DNA of 64,000 nt from Lentibacillus cibarius (GTDB lineage: Bacteria > Bacillota > Bacilli > Bacillales > Amphibacillaceae), in assembly GCF_005887555.1 (NCBI RefSeq), contig NZ_VCIA01000001.1:3224001-3288000 (forward strand). The letters run 5' to 3'. The notes below the pieces were generated by a model. It did not search any database, was not told where the DNA came from, and saw only the letters and a list, made by a program, of their open reading frames with translations. Positions 1 to 8,246 of this stretch are shown piece by piece (position 1 is the stretch's first letter; every line of letters begins with the position of its first letter). A program made the translations under genes and the position numbers.

Positions 1-1
1 A

Positions 2-676
2 CCAAACCTGGAAGCAATCAAGCGCCAGGATCCGGATCTGATTATCGCCGTTAAATTCCGCCATGAACAGTATTTGGATCAACTGGAAAAGATTGCACCG
101 GTCGTCATGTTTGCTCCTTATGGTGATCAAGCGATACAGGATCACTACGGAAACATGATTGACGAAATGAAGAAACTGGCTAAAATAGTTGATAAAAAAG
201 ACAAAGGTAAACAGGCGATAGCTGATTTGAATGCCTTGATCGATGAACAGAAGCAGCGTGTGGCCGATGCTGGATTGGAAGGCTCACCGTACCTTGCCAC
301 TCAGGCATTTACAGCACAGAATACCCCGACGATCCGCTTGTTCACGGATAATTCTATGGTCGGCAAACTTATGAAAAAATTTGGCTTTGACAATGCCTAT
401 TCGACAGAGGAGCCGGAAGTTTACGGCTATACTGAAGTGACCCTTGAAGCGCTGCAAAATTACCAGGATCAAGCAGACTTACAATTCCTGTATATTGCCC
501 AGGATGATGACAATATTTTTGAGACGGCGTACAAAGATAATCCGGCCTGGAAGAATTTAAGCTTTGTTAAGAATGGAAATACACACCGACTACCTGGTGA
601 TACATGGACATTCGGTGGCGTCCTTTCCAATCAAGTACTGGCGAAACAGCTTGTTGATGCTATGGTAAAAGAGTGA
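2..676 (+). CDS. Iron-siderophore ABC transporter substrate-binding protein (5' end outside window)
   Basis: The reading frame is open from the window edge to the stop at 674-676, giving the last 224 residues. The fragment has the look of a Peripla_BP_2 (FhuD/YfiY-type) siderophore-binding lipoprotein: it enters at a PDLIIAV strand, then ...VVMFAPYG, a long helix, and a C-terminal region ending in an amphipathic helix. The signal peptide and lipobox would lie upstream of the window. The permease gene follows after 4 bases, so the two are surely one operon. The protein would bind a ferric siderophore outside the membrane and deliver it to the permease. Substrate cannot be told. No ATPase gene is seen downstream, so it must lie upstream or elsewhere. 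Confidence 0.85.
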   Translation, partial: PNLEAIKRQDPDLIIAVKFRHEQYLDQLEKIAPVVMFAPYGDQAIQDHYGNMIDEMKKLAKIVDKKDKGKQAIADLNALIDEQKQRVADAGLEGSPYLATQAFTAQNTPTIRLFTDNSMVGKLMKKFGFDNAYSTEEPEVYGYTEVTLEALQNYQDQADLQFLYIAQDDDNIFETAYKDNPAWKNLSFVKNGNTHRLPGDTWTFGGVLSNQVLAKQLVDAMVKE

Positions 677-680
677 TTGG

Positions 681-2705
681 ATGAATAGTAGACTTCGCAA
701 TTTCATGACTGCGGTTCTCACCTTTGGGGGTGGAACCGCGCTTTTATGCATACTTGTATTTATACATATTAATCAGGGAAGTGTATCGATTTCCATTGGC
801 ACTGTCATCGATGCGATTATTGCCCCTGAAGATAACTTGGCACACCATACTGTCCGCATGCTTCGTCTGCCGCGGGCGGTGTTGGGGATTATCGCCGGCG
901 GAGCATTGGCCGTTTCCGGTACGGTGCTGCAAACCGTGACCAAAAATCCACTATCCTCAGCAAGCACGCTTGGTATTCATTCCGGAACATACTTTGCGGT
1001 TGTACTAAGCACGGTCTTCTTCCCGGTGGTCATGGTCGGGAATGGGATTATCGCTGCATTTGTTGGCGGAATTCTGACGTTTCTCATTGTCTTTGTCTTG
1101 TCAGGCGGGAGCAAGGCATCACCTGTACGAATGGTTCTTGCCGGCATGATTGTGACCTTTCTGTTTTCATCGCTAACAAGTGTGCTGCAGATATTCTATG
1201 AAAATGAAACGGCCGGCTTATTTTTGTGGGGATCCGGCACGCTTGTCCAAAATGACTGGAACGGTGTTACGTTTTCCTTGCCGATTGTAGCGGTTGGATT
1301 GCTCATCCTTTTGGTTATGTCGTTTAAGATGGACACGCTTACGCTTGGCGATGATGTAGCTGTGGCACTCGGGCAAAATGTCAATCTCGTTAAATTTATT
1401 TCGATAACTGCTGCTGTTCTGCTCACCTCAGTTACGGTTAGTGTTGCTGGTCCGATAGGTTTTGTCGGACTTGTTGCACCGCACATTATCAAACTGATCG
1501 GCTACCGTAAACATTTACCATTAATCATTGCGTCATTTATTTGGGGTGGGAATGTCTTATTACTTGCTGATGTGCTGGCACGAGTGATTGATCCGTCTTT
1601 TTCCGAACTGCCTGTCGGTGCAATCACCGCACTTATCGGTGCCCCGTGGCTAATCTATTTAGTGCTGCGCATGAAGCGGTCGACATATGGGGACGAGAAC
1701 ACATCGGTTATTGCCGGAAAAGCTTCAGTACACGCACCGCTTAAGGCTGTGATTCCGATTTTAATCTTCGTGATAGCGGTGACGGTGTTTGTTAGTTTGG
1801 CGTCGGGGAATTACGGGTTTGAGCCTGTCTTATTATGGAATACATTTTTCGGGGATGCGAATGATTTCATGCTCGGTCTCGTTATGGATTTGCGCTTGCC
1901 TCGTGCACTTGTCGCCTTGATTAGCGGCATGGTGCTCGCTGTCAGTGGACTCGTTTTCCAAGGTGTCTTGCGTAACCCACTGGCAGACCCATCCGTCATT
2001 GGCATCACTTCCGGGGCCGGGGTTGGTGCGCTTTTGACCATGTATGTGTTTGGTGTGTCAGCTGCTTGGATACCTGTTGGTGCCATGATTGGTTCGCTTG
2101 TCTTTTTCATCGCGGTCATGGTGCTGGCCATCCGGGCACAGTTCCAGCCGACGATTCTGGCGTTACTCGGGATAGGCATTTCCGCGTTCGGGTCAGCCAT
2201 TATTCAGATTCTTGTTGTACAGGCAGATTTGGGTGTAGCATCTGCACTAACCTGGCTGTCAGGAACCACCTATGCGAGAGGTTGGGCGGAACTTGTCCGT
2301 TTCCTGATTTGGCCTGTTCTCATTTTGTTCCCGCTGTTAATGATCAGGATCCGTGTTCTTGATACACTGTCCTTAGGCGATGATACCGCAAAAGGGCTTG
2401 GTCTGCGGGTGATGTCCGCCCGATTCCAGCTGGCGTTAATAGCAACCCTCCTGGCAGCATTCAGTGTAGCGGCAGTCGGTTCCATCGGGTTTATTGGTTT
2501 AATTGCCCCGCACTTGTCCCGTCTGTTGGTCGGGCCGGCGAACCAGCGTTTGTTGCCGGTGACGATGCTTGTCGGTGGAGCAATGCTGGTCGTTGCCGAT
2601 GTATTAAGCCGCACACTGCTTGCACCAAGTGAAATTCCGTCCGGCATACTGGTAGCGATTATTGGTGCACCGTACTTTCTCTGGCTGATGCGCAAACGGG
2701 CCTAA
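681..2705 (+). CDS. Fused FecCD-type siderophore ABC permease
   Basis: 674 residues, about twice the usual FecCD length, made of two homologous permease halves (about 1-335 and 350-674), as in FhuB. Each half repeats the family landmarks: GGALAVSGTVLQ and SGMVLAVSGLVFQ near the start, and GPIGFVGLVAPHI and GSIGFIGLIAPHL near the end, the latter being the region that contacts the ATPase. About 20 membrane segments are expected. The ATG is 4 bases after the binding-protein stop, so translation is probably coupled. It forms the whole membrane channel of the siderophore importer as a single chain. The halves are related but clearly diverged, so the fusion is old rather than a recent duplication. 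Confidence 0.93.
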   Translation: MNSRLRNFMTAVLTFGGGTALLCILVFIHINQGSVSISIGTVIDAIIAPEDNLAHHTVRMLRLPRAVLGIIAGGALAVSGTVLQTVTKNPLSSASTLGIHSGTYFAVVLSTVFFPVVMVGNGIIAAFVGGILTFLIVFVLSGGSKASPVRMVLAGMIVTFLFSSLTSVLQIFYENETAGLFLWGSGTLVQNDWNGVTFSLPIVAVGLLILLVMSFKMDTLTLGDDVAVALGQNVNLVKFISITAAVLLTSVTVSVAGPIGFVGLVAPHIIKLIGYRKHLPLIIASFIWGGNVLLLADVLARVIDPSFSELPVGAITALIGAPWLIYLVLRMKRSTYGDENTSVIAGKASVHAPLKAVIPILIFVIAVTVFVSLASGNYGFEPVLLWNTFFGDANDFMLGLVMDLRLPRALVALISGMVLAVSGLVFQGVLRNPLADPSVIGITSGAGVGALLTMYVFGVSAAWIPVGAMIGSLVFFIAVMVLAIRAQFQPTILALLGIGISAFGSAIIQILVVQADLGVASALTWLSGTTYARGWAELVRFLIWPVLILFPLLMIRIRVLDTLSLGDDTAKGLGLRVMSARFQLALIATLLAAFSVAAVGSIGFIGLIAPHLSRLLVGPANQRLLPVTMLVGGAMLVVADVLSRTLLAPSEIPSGILVAIIGAPYFLWLMRKRA

Positions 2706-2743
2706 GGAAAAGCTGGATATGACAGGAAAAGGGGTAGCGTATC

Positions 2744-3199
2744 GTGAAAGATTTGAGTATTATTCCGTGTGGGCGCAAGAAAATTTGGACTAACCATCCG
2801 GAATATGGTGCGGTGCCAGCTAAAGATGCCTATATTGGCACCTTGCATAACCGTTGCCGGCAATATGCGGAATACTTTACAGATGGATGGGTAGTTCTAT
2901 CGGCCAAGCATGGGTTTTTGTTTCCGGATGAGCTGGTTGACGGGCCGTATGATGTGACGTTTGGCCAGAAGAATGCTGATATCATTACGATTGACAAACT
3001 GCAGGAACAGGTGATGGCGAAACGGCTGGATCAATTCGACAGGCTGATTGTGCTTACCGGTAAAAAATATAACCCTATCATCAAGGACGTTTTTCATAGC
3101 CGTGTGCCACAGCTATTTCCGCTTCAGGCCTATACTGGCATCGGTTACATGCTGCAGGCACTGAAGCAATCGGTTGCAACAGGTATACCGATTCATTGA
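2744..3199 (+). CDS. DUF6884-type protein of unknown function
   Basis: 151 residues, GTG start preceded by AAAAGGGG. Begins with SIIPCGRKKIW and contains VVLSAKHGFL, a pattern I associate with the DUF6884 family (small cytoplasmic proteins with an S/C-rich first strand, often near restriction or phage genes). No membrane segment or signal is visible. It lies 38 bases after the siderophore permease and just before a small membrane protein; no functional link to iron uptake is evident. The family name is from memory of the N-terminal pattern and the function is unknown. Confidence 0.65.
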   Translation: MKDLSIIPCGRKKIWTNHPEYGAVPAKDAYIGTLHNRCRQYAEYFTDGWVVLSAKHGFLFPDELVDGPYDVTFGQKNADIITIDKLQEQVMAKRLDQFDRLIVLTGKKYNPIIKDVFHSRVPQLFPLQAYTGIGYMLQALKQSVATGIPIH

Positions 3200-3218
3200 C
3201 AAGAGGAGAAGACAGATC

Positions 3219-3542
3219 ATGACCAGATTATTATTAATCATACTTATATTATTTGCCTATATTTTATATGCCGCGTTTAAGCATAAAGCAACGTGGCGAC
3301 AATTAACGGTCCTTCAGCTCGTAGGCGTACTACTGACGTTTATTGCTGTTACCGGATCCGGAGCGATCATCCTTTACTATGGTGTGCGCTCGTTGGTGGC
3401 ATTGATCGACAACGGCTTCATCCGCATCATTATTCAATTTGTTACGGCAATTATTGTTGTCATTGTTGGAACAGTCGTTTTTAATAAAGCTGTTCACAAA
3501 ATAACGAACGGTATACTGCCGATGGAGCGAAAGCGTAAATAA
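3219..3542 (+). CDS. Small membrane protein, function unknown
   Basis: 107 residues from the ATG at 3219, which has AAGAGGAGAAG upstream; an in-frame start 45 bases earlier overlaps the preceding gene and has no ribosome site. Three hydrophobic stretches (about 2-18, 30-60 and 70-92) and a basic tail ending MERKRK indicate an integral membrane protein with the C-terminus inside. I do not recognise a family. It lies directly after the DUF6884 gene and is followed by about 200 bases without an obvious gene before the thiamine riboswitch promoter. Confidence 0.6.
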   Translation: MTRLLLIILILFAYILYAAFKHKATWRQLTVLQLVGVLLTFIAVTGSGAIILYYGVRSLVALIDNGFIRIIIQFVTAIIVVIVGTVVFNKAVHKITNGILPMERKRK

Positions 3543-3721
3543 AAATAGGAATTATCCCGTATGACTTAAGCACGCTGCAAGATATACCAGAGTAAAAATG
3601 TGTTGATACACGAAGCGGAATGTATACGGGCTGCGGGTAAGGTACAACCAGCTTCACATCAAATGACAACGTTCAAGGAGAACGCTCCACAAAAAATTGA
3701 CGCACTTTTTGTGAAAAAAGT

Positions 3722-3750
3722 TTGTCAATCCCACGAGACTAGGTTATAAT
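3722..3750 (+). promoter_or_regulatory. Sigma-A promoter of the thiT riboswitch transcript
   Basis: TTGTCA at 3722-3727 and TATAAT at 3745-3750 are separated by exactly 17 bases. Transcription would start near 3757, some 20 bases before the TPP aptamer. Confidence 0.8.
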
Positions 3751-3774
3751 AGTATTAGCAAAAAAAGCATAGAT

Positions 3775-3872
3775 GAAAGCCTTTAGGGGGAGCCAAATGG
3801 CTGAGAGTGAACAGATTTATGTTCAGACCCTTTGAACCTGTTAGTTAGTACTAGCGTAGGGATAGTGGCTTT
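3775..3872 (+). promoter_or_regulatory. TPP riboswitch (THI element)
   Basis: Carries the conserved blocks of the thi box in order: GGGGGAGCC, GGCTGAGAGTGA, GACCCTTTGAACCTG and CTAGCGTAGGGA. AAAGCC near 3776 and GGCTTT near 3867 close the P1 helix. The aptamer binds thiamine pyrophosphate; a terminator-like hairpin follows at 3886-3942, before thiT, so excess TPP should cut transcription of the thiamine transporter. Confidence 0.93.
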
Positions 3873-3885
3873 TTTGATGGAATAG

Positions 3886-3942
3886 AAAGCAATGTGAGCG
3901 GATTTCCCCATCAGGAAGCTTCCCCTTGGCATTGCTTTTTTT
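3886..3942 (+). terminator. Terminator of the TPP riboswitch expression platform
   Basis: AAAGCAATG at 3886-3894 pairs with CATTGCTTT at 3930-3938, followed by a T run. It stands between the aptamer and thiT and is the likely regulated attenuator. Confidence 0.75.
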
Positions 3943-3997
3943 GCGTGGAAAAATTTGGTGGATACATGCGTTTCCGCCAGTAAAGGGGAGGATTTTC

Positions 3998-4570
3998 ATG
4001 GGTTCGAAACGTACATTGTTTATGATTGAGGTGGCTATTTTCACAGCACTGGCACTAATGCTTGACATCATTCCGTTTTTATCGATTAAGCTCTGGGCAC
4101 AAGGTGGTTCTATTTCATTGGCGATGATACCCATATTTATTGTTGCCTTTCGCTGGGGGCTAAAGGGCGGTTTACTTTCCGGTTTTTTATGGGGAATGCT
4201 GCAAGTTGCGTTGGGAACGGCTTATGTGCTGCATCCGCTTCAAGGTTTCATCGACTATGCTTTAGCCTTTACTGTCATCGGTTTTGCCGGTATTTTTGCA
4301 AAACGGATTCAGGAAGCTGTTCAAGACGGAAATACGAAGACATACCTGACCTATATTACATCCGGGGTGTTTTTAGGAAGTATGCTGCGGTTTGCAGCCC
4401 ATTACGTGGCAGGTGTTGTGTTCTTTAAATCAGCCGTGGACGGTCAATCGGTATGGTTGTATTCTTTATTATACAATATATCTTATATTATCCCATCACT
4501 GATTATTAGTGCCTTTGTGGTCTTTTTCTTATTCCACAAACAGCCTAAAACATTAGTACTTGCTGCATAG
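3998..4570 (+). CDS. thiT: Thiamine-specific ECF transporter S component ThiT
   Basis: 190 residues from the ATG at 3998, preceded by GGGGAGG. The sequence fits the ThiT/YuaJ family: about six membrane helices, the early LMLDIIPF segment, an internal WGMLQVALGTAYVLHPLQGFIDY-like region (the thiamine-binding loop and helix contains W, Y, H and Q side chains), and a late NISYIIPSL helix. ThiT binds thiamine with high affinity and works with a shared energising module (EcfAA'T) encoded elsewhere. Placement directly behind a TPP riboswitch independently supports thiamine as substrate. The longer upstream frame from 3926 overlaps the attenuator and is not used. Confidence 0.93.
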   Translation: MGSKRTLFMIEVAIFTALALMLDIIPFLSIKLWAQGGSISLAMIPIFIVAFRWGLKGGLLSGFLWGMLQVALGTAYVLHPLQGFIDYALAFTVIGFAGIFAKRIQEAVQDGNTKTYLTYITSGVFLGSMLRFAAHYVAGVVFFKSAVDGQSVWLYSLLYNISYIIPSLIISAFVVFFLFHKQPKTLVLAA

Positions 4571-4592
4571 CAATGCTGACCGCTCACACGTG

Positions 4593-4680
4593 GAACAAAG
4601 GCGCAAGCGCACTTGCAAGCTAAGAACGCGATGTCCTGTACGTCGGATTCGGACGTGGCTTTACTTTGTCAGTAAAAATT
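4593..4680 (-). repeat. Dispersed intergenic repeat, copy 1
   Basis: Read on the minus strand it runs TTTTTACTG-CAAAG-AAAGCCACGTCCG, CCGACGTACAGGAC, CGCGTTCTTAGC and ends GCGCTTGCGCCTTTGTTC. The same blocks recur at 19820, 36340, 38084, 44326, 60946 and 61733. It contains no gene. Confidence 0.75.
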
Positions 4681-4704
4681 TAATTGCTCATTTATTACTC
4701 GATG

Positions 4705-4743
4705 AAAAACTAGCCTTTTCGTATACAAGGGGCTAGTTTTTTA
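4705..4743 (+). terminator. Rho-independent terminator after thiT
   Basis: AAAAACTAGCC pairs with GGCTAGTTTTTT around a short loop, with a T run on the plus strand. Confidence 0.85.
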
Positions 4744-4772
4744 TGTATAGTTGAACAAAAGGGGGGGATTCC

Positions 4773-4910
4773 ATGCGTGAATTGATCGGTTCGTGCCAAT
4801 CATGCGGTACAAATGTTTATTGTGAAAATGGGTTTTTCGACGGTGTTCAAGAAAATGGCCAACTGCTGTGCAATGATTGCGCCGAAGAAACGAGTGAATC
4901 AGAAGCGTAA
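4773..4910 (+). CDS. Small zinc-ribbon-like protein
   Basis: 45 residues, ATG at 4773 preceded by AAAAGGGGGGGA. Two pairs of cysteines in CxxC spacing (SCQSCG near residue 8 and CNDC near residue 33) plus a Cys at 17 suggest a small zinc-binding fold. The tail is acidic. No family recognised; resembles in size and cysteine layout the SR1P peptide at 57244 but without its sequence. It stands alone between terminators, so it is probably its own transcript. Confidence 0.6.
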   Translation: MRELIGSCQSCGTNVYCENGFFDGVQENGQLLCNDCAEETSESEA

Positions 4911-5010
4911 TGAACTTAAGAAATCCCCGAAGATTACTTTGACTTCCGCATGCTAATTCTGCACCGCTTTTTTTCCTTGTGCATAGGCTGTAGCACAGTT
5001 AGGAAAGGAA

Positions 5011-6441
5011 GTGGTGCATTTGGAGTTAACCTTATCCCACGGTCTATACGGTCTTTTTACACTGATTATCATCTTGACTATGATATTCCGTAGAGGGGTT
5101 GTCCTGCCGTCATTGCTTGGAACCTTCATTATTGCCTGGGTCTATAAAGGGAATCTTGTTGAAGGGTTTACGGCAATATTCAATGCGAATCTTGTGGCAG
5201 CGAAAGAATTGTTCAATATCTTCTTGATTATTACCTTCATGATGGCGTTATTGCATTCGTTACGAGACCTTGGCGCTGATCGGCGAATGATTCAGCCGAT
5301 TCAAAAGCTGATGGTCAACGGTCATGTTTCCTTCTTTATATTGACTGTGGCAACGTATGTCATTAGTTTATTCTTTTGGCCGACCCCTGCTGTTCCGCTT
5401 ATTTGCGCTTTGCTGGTGCCGGCAGCCATTCGCTCCGGACTACCAGCAATGACCGCGGCTGTGGCTGTTGCGCTGGCCGGACAGGGGATGGCGCTGTCGT
5501 CGGACTATATCGTTCAAGTGGCTCCAAATGTTTCAGCAACATCAGCAGGTATTGATACGGGAGTGGTTGCTGATAAGGCGCTTGTTTTATCATTAATCGC
5601 TGGTGGTGTTGCGATTGGATTGGCGTATCTTTTATACCGGAAGACTATCCGCCCGAAAGACAGTGAGCTGAATGAAATAGAAATGAATCAGATGCAAACG
5701 GCAAAGGAATCGGAAAATAAAACCAAATCAACCCATTTGAATACGTGGAGCAGGTTGTTTGCTGTCGTTGTCCCGGTATCCCTGTTGGCTGTTGTTGTTT
5801 ATATGATGTTCACCAAACTCAACGCTGGAAGGATGTCTGGGTTTGAAGGTGGTGACGGCGCAGCATTTGTTGGTGGTGTGGCGGTGATCCTGCTGCTCTT
5901 ATCAACGGTGGCGTTCGGCCGTGAAAATGCGCTGGATTATATTACGAACCATATCACAGAAGGCTTCGTGTTCGCGTTTAAGGCTATGGGACCGGTTATT
6001 CCGATTGCAGGATTCTTTTTCCTCGGTAGTTCTGATTTCTCTGGAAATATTCTTGGGATTGACGGAGAAGCACCAGGGTTGTTGTTCGATCTAGTGAAAT
6101 CAACACAGGAATTTCTTCCGCAAAATGCACTCCTTGCTGCATTTAGCGTGCTGATTATTGGCATTATTACAGGTCTTGATGGATCTGGTTTTTCCGGCTT
6201 GCCACTGACAGGTGCTTTAGCATCATCACTGCAAAACGGTGCCATTGATGTTGGAACACTTGCTGCAATTGGACAATTGGGATCGATTTGGACTGGTGGC
6301 GGGACCATTGTTGCCTGGTCATCACTGATTGCCATTGCTGGTTTCTGTGGTGTTTCTGTGATGGATTTAGTTCGGAAAAACTTTGTACCGGTCATTTGTG
6401 GTTTGCTCCTGTCCACAGTTGCTGCCTTGATTATTTTTTAG
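5011..6441 (+). CDS. Integral membrane transporter of the ion transporter/GntP-like type, substrate unknown
   Basis: Up to 476 residues with about 11-12 hydrophobic segments and a hydrophilic, Asn/Glu/Lys-rich cytoplasmic loop near residues 215-245 dividing two halves. Two re-entrant-loop-like stretches rich in Gly, Pro and Ser (WPTPAVPLICALLVPAA near 130 and TGLDGSGFSGLPLTGALASS near 390) resemble carboxylate transporters of the IT superfamily (GntP, CitM, DctM). I cannot name the substrate. The start is ambiguous: AGGAAAGGAAG at 5001-5011 could serve GTG 5014 or TTG 5020 better than GTG 5011. Single gene, no partner nearby. Confidence 0.65.
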   Translation: MVHLELTLSHGLYGLFTLIIILTMIFRRGVVLPSLLGTFIIAWVYKGNLVEGFTAIFNANLVAAKELFNIFLIITFMMALLHSLRDLGADRRMIQPIQKLMVNGHVSFFILTVATYVISLFFWPTPAVPLICALLVPAAIRSGLPAMTAAVAVALAGQGMALSSDYIVQVAPNVSATSAGIDTGVVADKALVLSLIAGGVAIGLAYLLYRKTIRPKDSELNEIEMNQMQTAKESENKTKSTHLNTWSRLFAVVVPVSLLAVVVYMMFTKLNAGRMSGFEGGDGAAFVGGVAVILLLLSTVAFGRENALDYITNHITEGFVFAFKAMGPVIPIAGFFFLGSSDFSGNILGIDGEAPGLLFDLVKSTQEFLPQNALLAAFSVLIIGIITGLDGSGFSGLPLTGALASSLQNGAIDVGTLAAIGQLGSIWTGGGTIVAWSSLIAIAGFCGVSVMDLVRKNFVPVICGLLLSTVAALIIF

Positions 6442-6841
6442 CTGGTAGCTGCCATGTTAAATATTGGATAAAAATGGATATAGGAGAGATTTATCGAATC
6501 AATTGAACCTTCTATTTAAAGGCGGTGTTCGCTCTAAGACGAGGCGAATGCCGAGTTTTTCTAAACGACGACTTAAAATGAACTGCACGAAAAAACATGG
6601 CCTGAACGCAGGATTCAAGTTTCAATGGCATCAATTGATTCAAAATAGCAAGGGGGTTTATTAAGCTCCCTTGCTATTTTTCTACGTTGGTAAAGTGATG
6701 AGTGCCGGATGCGGCGGGAAACGTTACAAATTTAAAAAAAACGACATATTCCCCCATTATAATAAATAAACATAAAACATCGAGTAGTGCAGCGTCTATA
6801 AATCGTAAGTAAGAACTGTTTCATTATTTGTACCACCTTCC
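6442..6841. other. Intergenic stretch without a supported gene
   Basis: Only a 66-codon frame from 6464 with no recognisable family or good ribosome site, and a terminator at 6642-6683. A TATAAT sits near 6762. The upstream body of the decayed formate dehydrogenase gene is not recognisable here. Confidence 0.5.
6642..6683 (+). terminator. Rho-independent terminator
   Basis: AAAATAGCAAGGG pairs with CCCTTGCTATTTT followed by T residues. Confidence 0.8.
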
Positions 6842-7055
6842 GAATCGTTGTTTACGCATGACTACCTGTCGCCACCAGCGTATAAGGAGGTTGTGGTGAA
6901 AATGGAATTCATCAGGAAAAAAAGGGGAAAATTTTTTGCACCCAAATAACTACCGGCGTGGCAATATACAACCGCAAATTAGTGTCCGTGTTGATGAGAA
7001 ATAGGAACGCAATGACTATATTTTTCCGGGAAGTCAGGTGAAGCGAAATAGCTGA
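6842..7055 (+). pseudogene. Remnant of the 3' end of a formate dehydrogenase alpha subunit gene
   Basis: Two frames read as the tail of a molybdopterin oxidoreductase of the FdhF/YrhE type. Frame 2 gives LFTHDYLSPPAYKEVVVKME (from about 6848), like the HD...PEYK..AVK motif that ends these enzymes. Frame 3 then gives NYRRGNIQPQISVRVDEK, a TAG stop, and ERNDYIFPGSQVKRNS, ending TGA at 7053-7055. A frame change and a stop separate the pieces, and the first 90 percent of the gene is missing. The next gene is a DUF1641 protein, which in bacilli directly follows formate dehydrogenase (yrhE-yrhD); that context supports the identification. The assignment rests on memory of family C-termini, not on an alignment. 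Confidence 0.55.
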
Positions 7056-7515
7056 AAAACTATCAAATGTAAAGCGCAAGGAGGTCCACGCGGAGACAAT
7101 CCGCCAGCATAATTTGGAAGAAGTAGCAACGGCGGTCAGCGAAAATAAGGAAGCTATCCTGAAGGGGATCGATTTACTGGAATCTTTAAACCAAAGCGAA
7201 ACACTTGATATGTTGACTGCGCTCGTTAAACATCGGGAAGACGCACTGGCGAATGTCATGCGCGAGCTGAATAAGCCGGAATATGCCGCACCAGTGGAAA
7301 ATATAACTAAACTCTTTCAAATAGCGGGAAAACTGGACGTGGATGAAACGCGATATGTTGCCGATCGGATGAACCACGCGGTCAAGGAAGCTGCCGCATC
7401 GGAGGCTACCGGTAAAACGTCGTATATGGATCTATTGAAAGCATTGAAAGATCCGGAAATTAACCGAAGTATCACCATGATGCTGCAGTTTTTGCGCGGG
7501 ATGGGGAAAGCGTAA
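7048..7515 (+). CDS. DUF1641 (YrhD-like) protein with an abnormal ATA start
   Basis: The frame is open from just after the TGA at 7039 to 7515. By alignment with the usual protein start (M-A-E...), the first codon should be at 7048, but it reads ATA, 7 bases after the ribosome site AGGTGA. The next possible start in frame is TTG at 7114, which has no ribosome site at proper distance. The body (ENKEAILKGIDLLESLNQS ... LRGMGKA) is a full DUF1641 domain. DUF1641 proteins accompany formate dehydrogenases; the enzyme gene just upstream is a remnant. This gene is therefore probably a young pseudogene or only poorly translated. An ATA start could still work weakly. Confidence 0.6.
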   Translation: MAEKLSNVKRKEVHAETIRQHNLEEVATAVSENKEAILKGIDLLESLNQSETLDMLTALVKHREDALANVMRELNKPEYAAPVENITKLFQIAGKLDVDETRYVADRMNHAVKEAAASEATGKTSYMDLLKALKDPEINRSITMMLQFLRGMGKA

Positions 7516-7544
7516 AAATCTAGTTGATTACATGTATCTACTTG

Positions 7545-7584
7545 AAATCCTGGCTGTGAATGACCACTGTCAGGATTTTTAATT
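7545..7584 (+). terminator. Rho-independent terminator after the DUF1641 gene
   Basis: AAATCCTG at 7546-7553 pairs with CAGGATTT at 7571-7578, followed by TT and AATTT. Its position argues against translation of the repeat array from the ATG at 7560. Confidence 0.6.
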
Positions 7585-7607
7585 TCAAAAAGATGATATG
7601 GAAGAGT

Positions 7608-8091
7608 GACAACGCTTTAGCAGCCGACATCAACGGAATAGCAGTTAACATCGACGCATTAGCGTCCGACATCAACGGAATAGCAGTCAACATCGACGGA
7701 ATAGCGATCAACATCAACGGAATAGCGGCCGACATCAACGGAATAGCGGTCAACATCGACGGAATCGCGGCCACAATCAACGGAATAGCAGTCAACATCA
7801 ACGCATTAGCGTCCGACATCAACGGAATAGCAGTCAACATCGACGGAATAGCAGTCAACATCAACGCATTAGCGACCGACATCAACGGAATAGCAGTCAA
7901 CATCAACGCATTAGCGTCCACAATCAACGGAATAGCGGCCAACATCAACGCATTAGCAGCCGACATCAACGGAATAGCATTCAACATCGACGGAATAGCG
8001 GCCAACATCAACGCATTAGCGTCCGACATCAACGGAATAGCGATCAACATCAACGCATTAGTGTCCGACATCAACGGAATAGCGGCAACCT
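7608..8091. repeat. Tandem array of about 23 units of 21 bp
   Basis: The unit is GACATCAACGGAATAGCGGTC with variants. Two unit types alternate irregularly: one with GGAATAGC and one with GCATTAGC at the centre. Because 21 is a multiple of three the array is open in one frame on each strand; forward it would encode heptads like DINGIAV/NIDALAS, reverse it would encode AIPLMSD/ANALMLT. It lies between the DUF1641 terminator and cstA. Unit differences fall mostly at amino-acid-changing positions. I see no ribosome site that would make it a protein gene. It could be a minisatellite, a structured leader or a protein-binding array. Confidence 0.85.
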
Positions 8092-8246
8092 CCCCCCGGA
8101 GTACGCGAAGATCCATAAATGTGACACTATATTCAAAAGGTTTACATTTATCTGTTTTCGCAGTAAAATCAAGTTGTATTAGAAAGCGCTTTATCATATA
8201 TTGTATTAGCGTTTTGAAAATTAAGATGGAAAAGGGGGAGGAATGG

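Noticed and set aside
7608..8091. CRISPR array
   Set aside because: Units are contiguous 21-mers with no unique spacers, and no cas genes are near.
7538..8197. 219-codon minus-strand frame of AIPLMSD-type repeats
   Set aside because: It is the mirror of the 21-bp array; the start has no convincing ribosome site.
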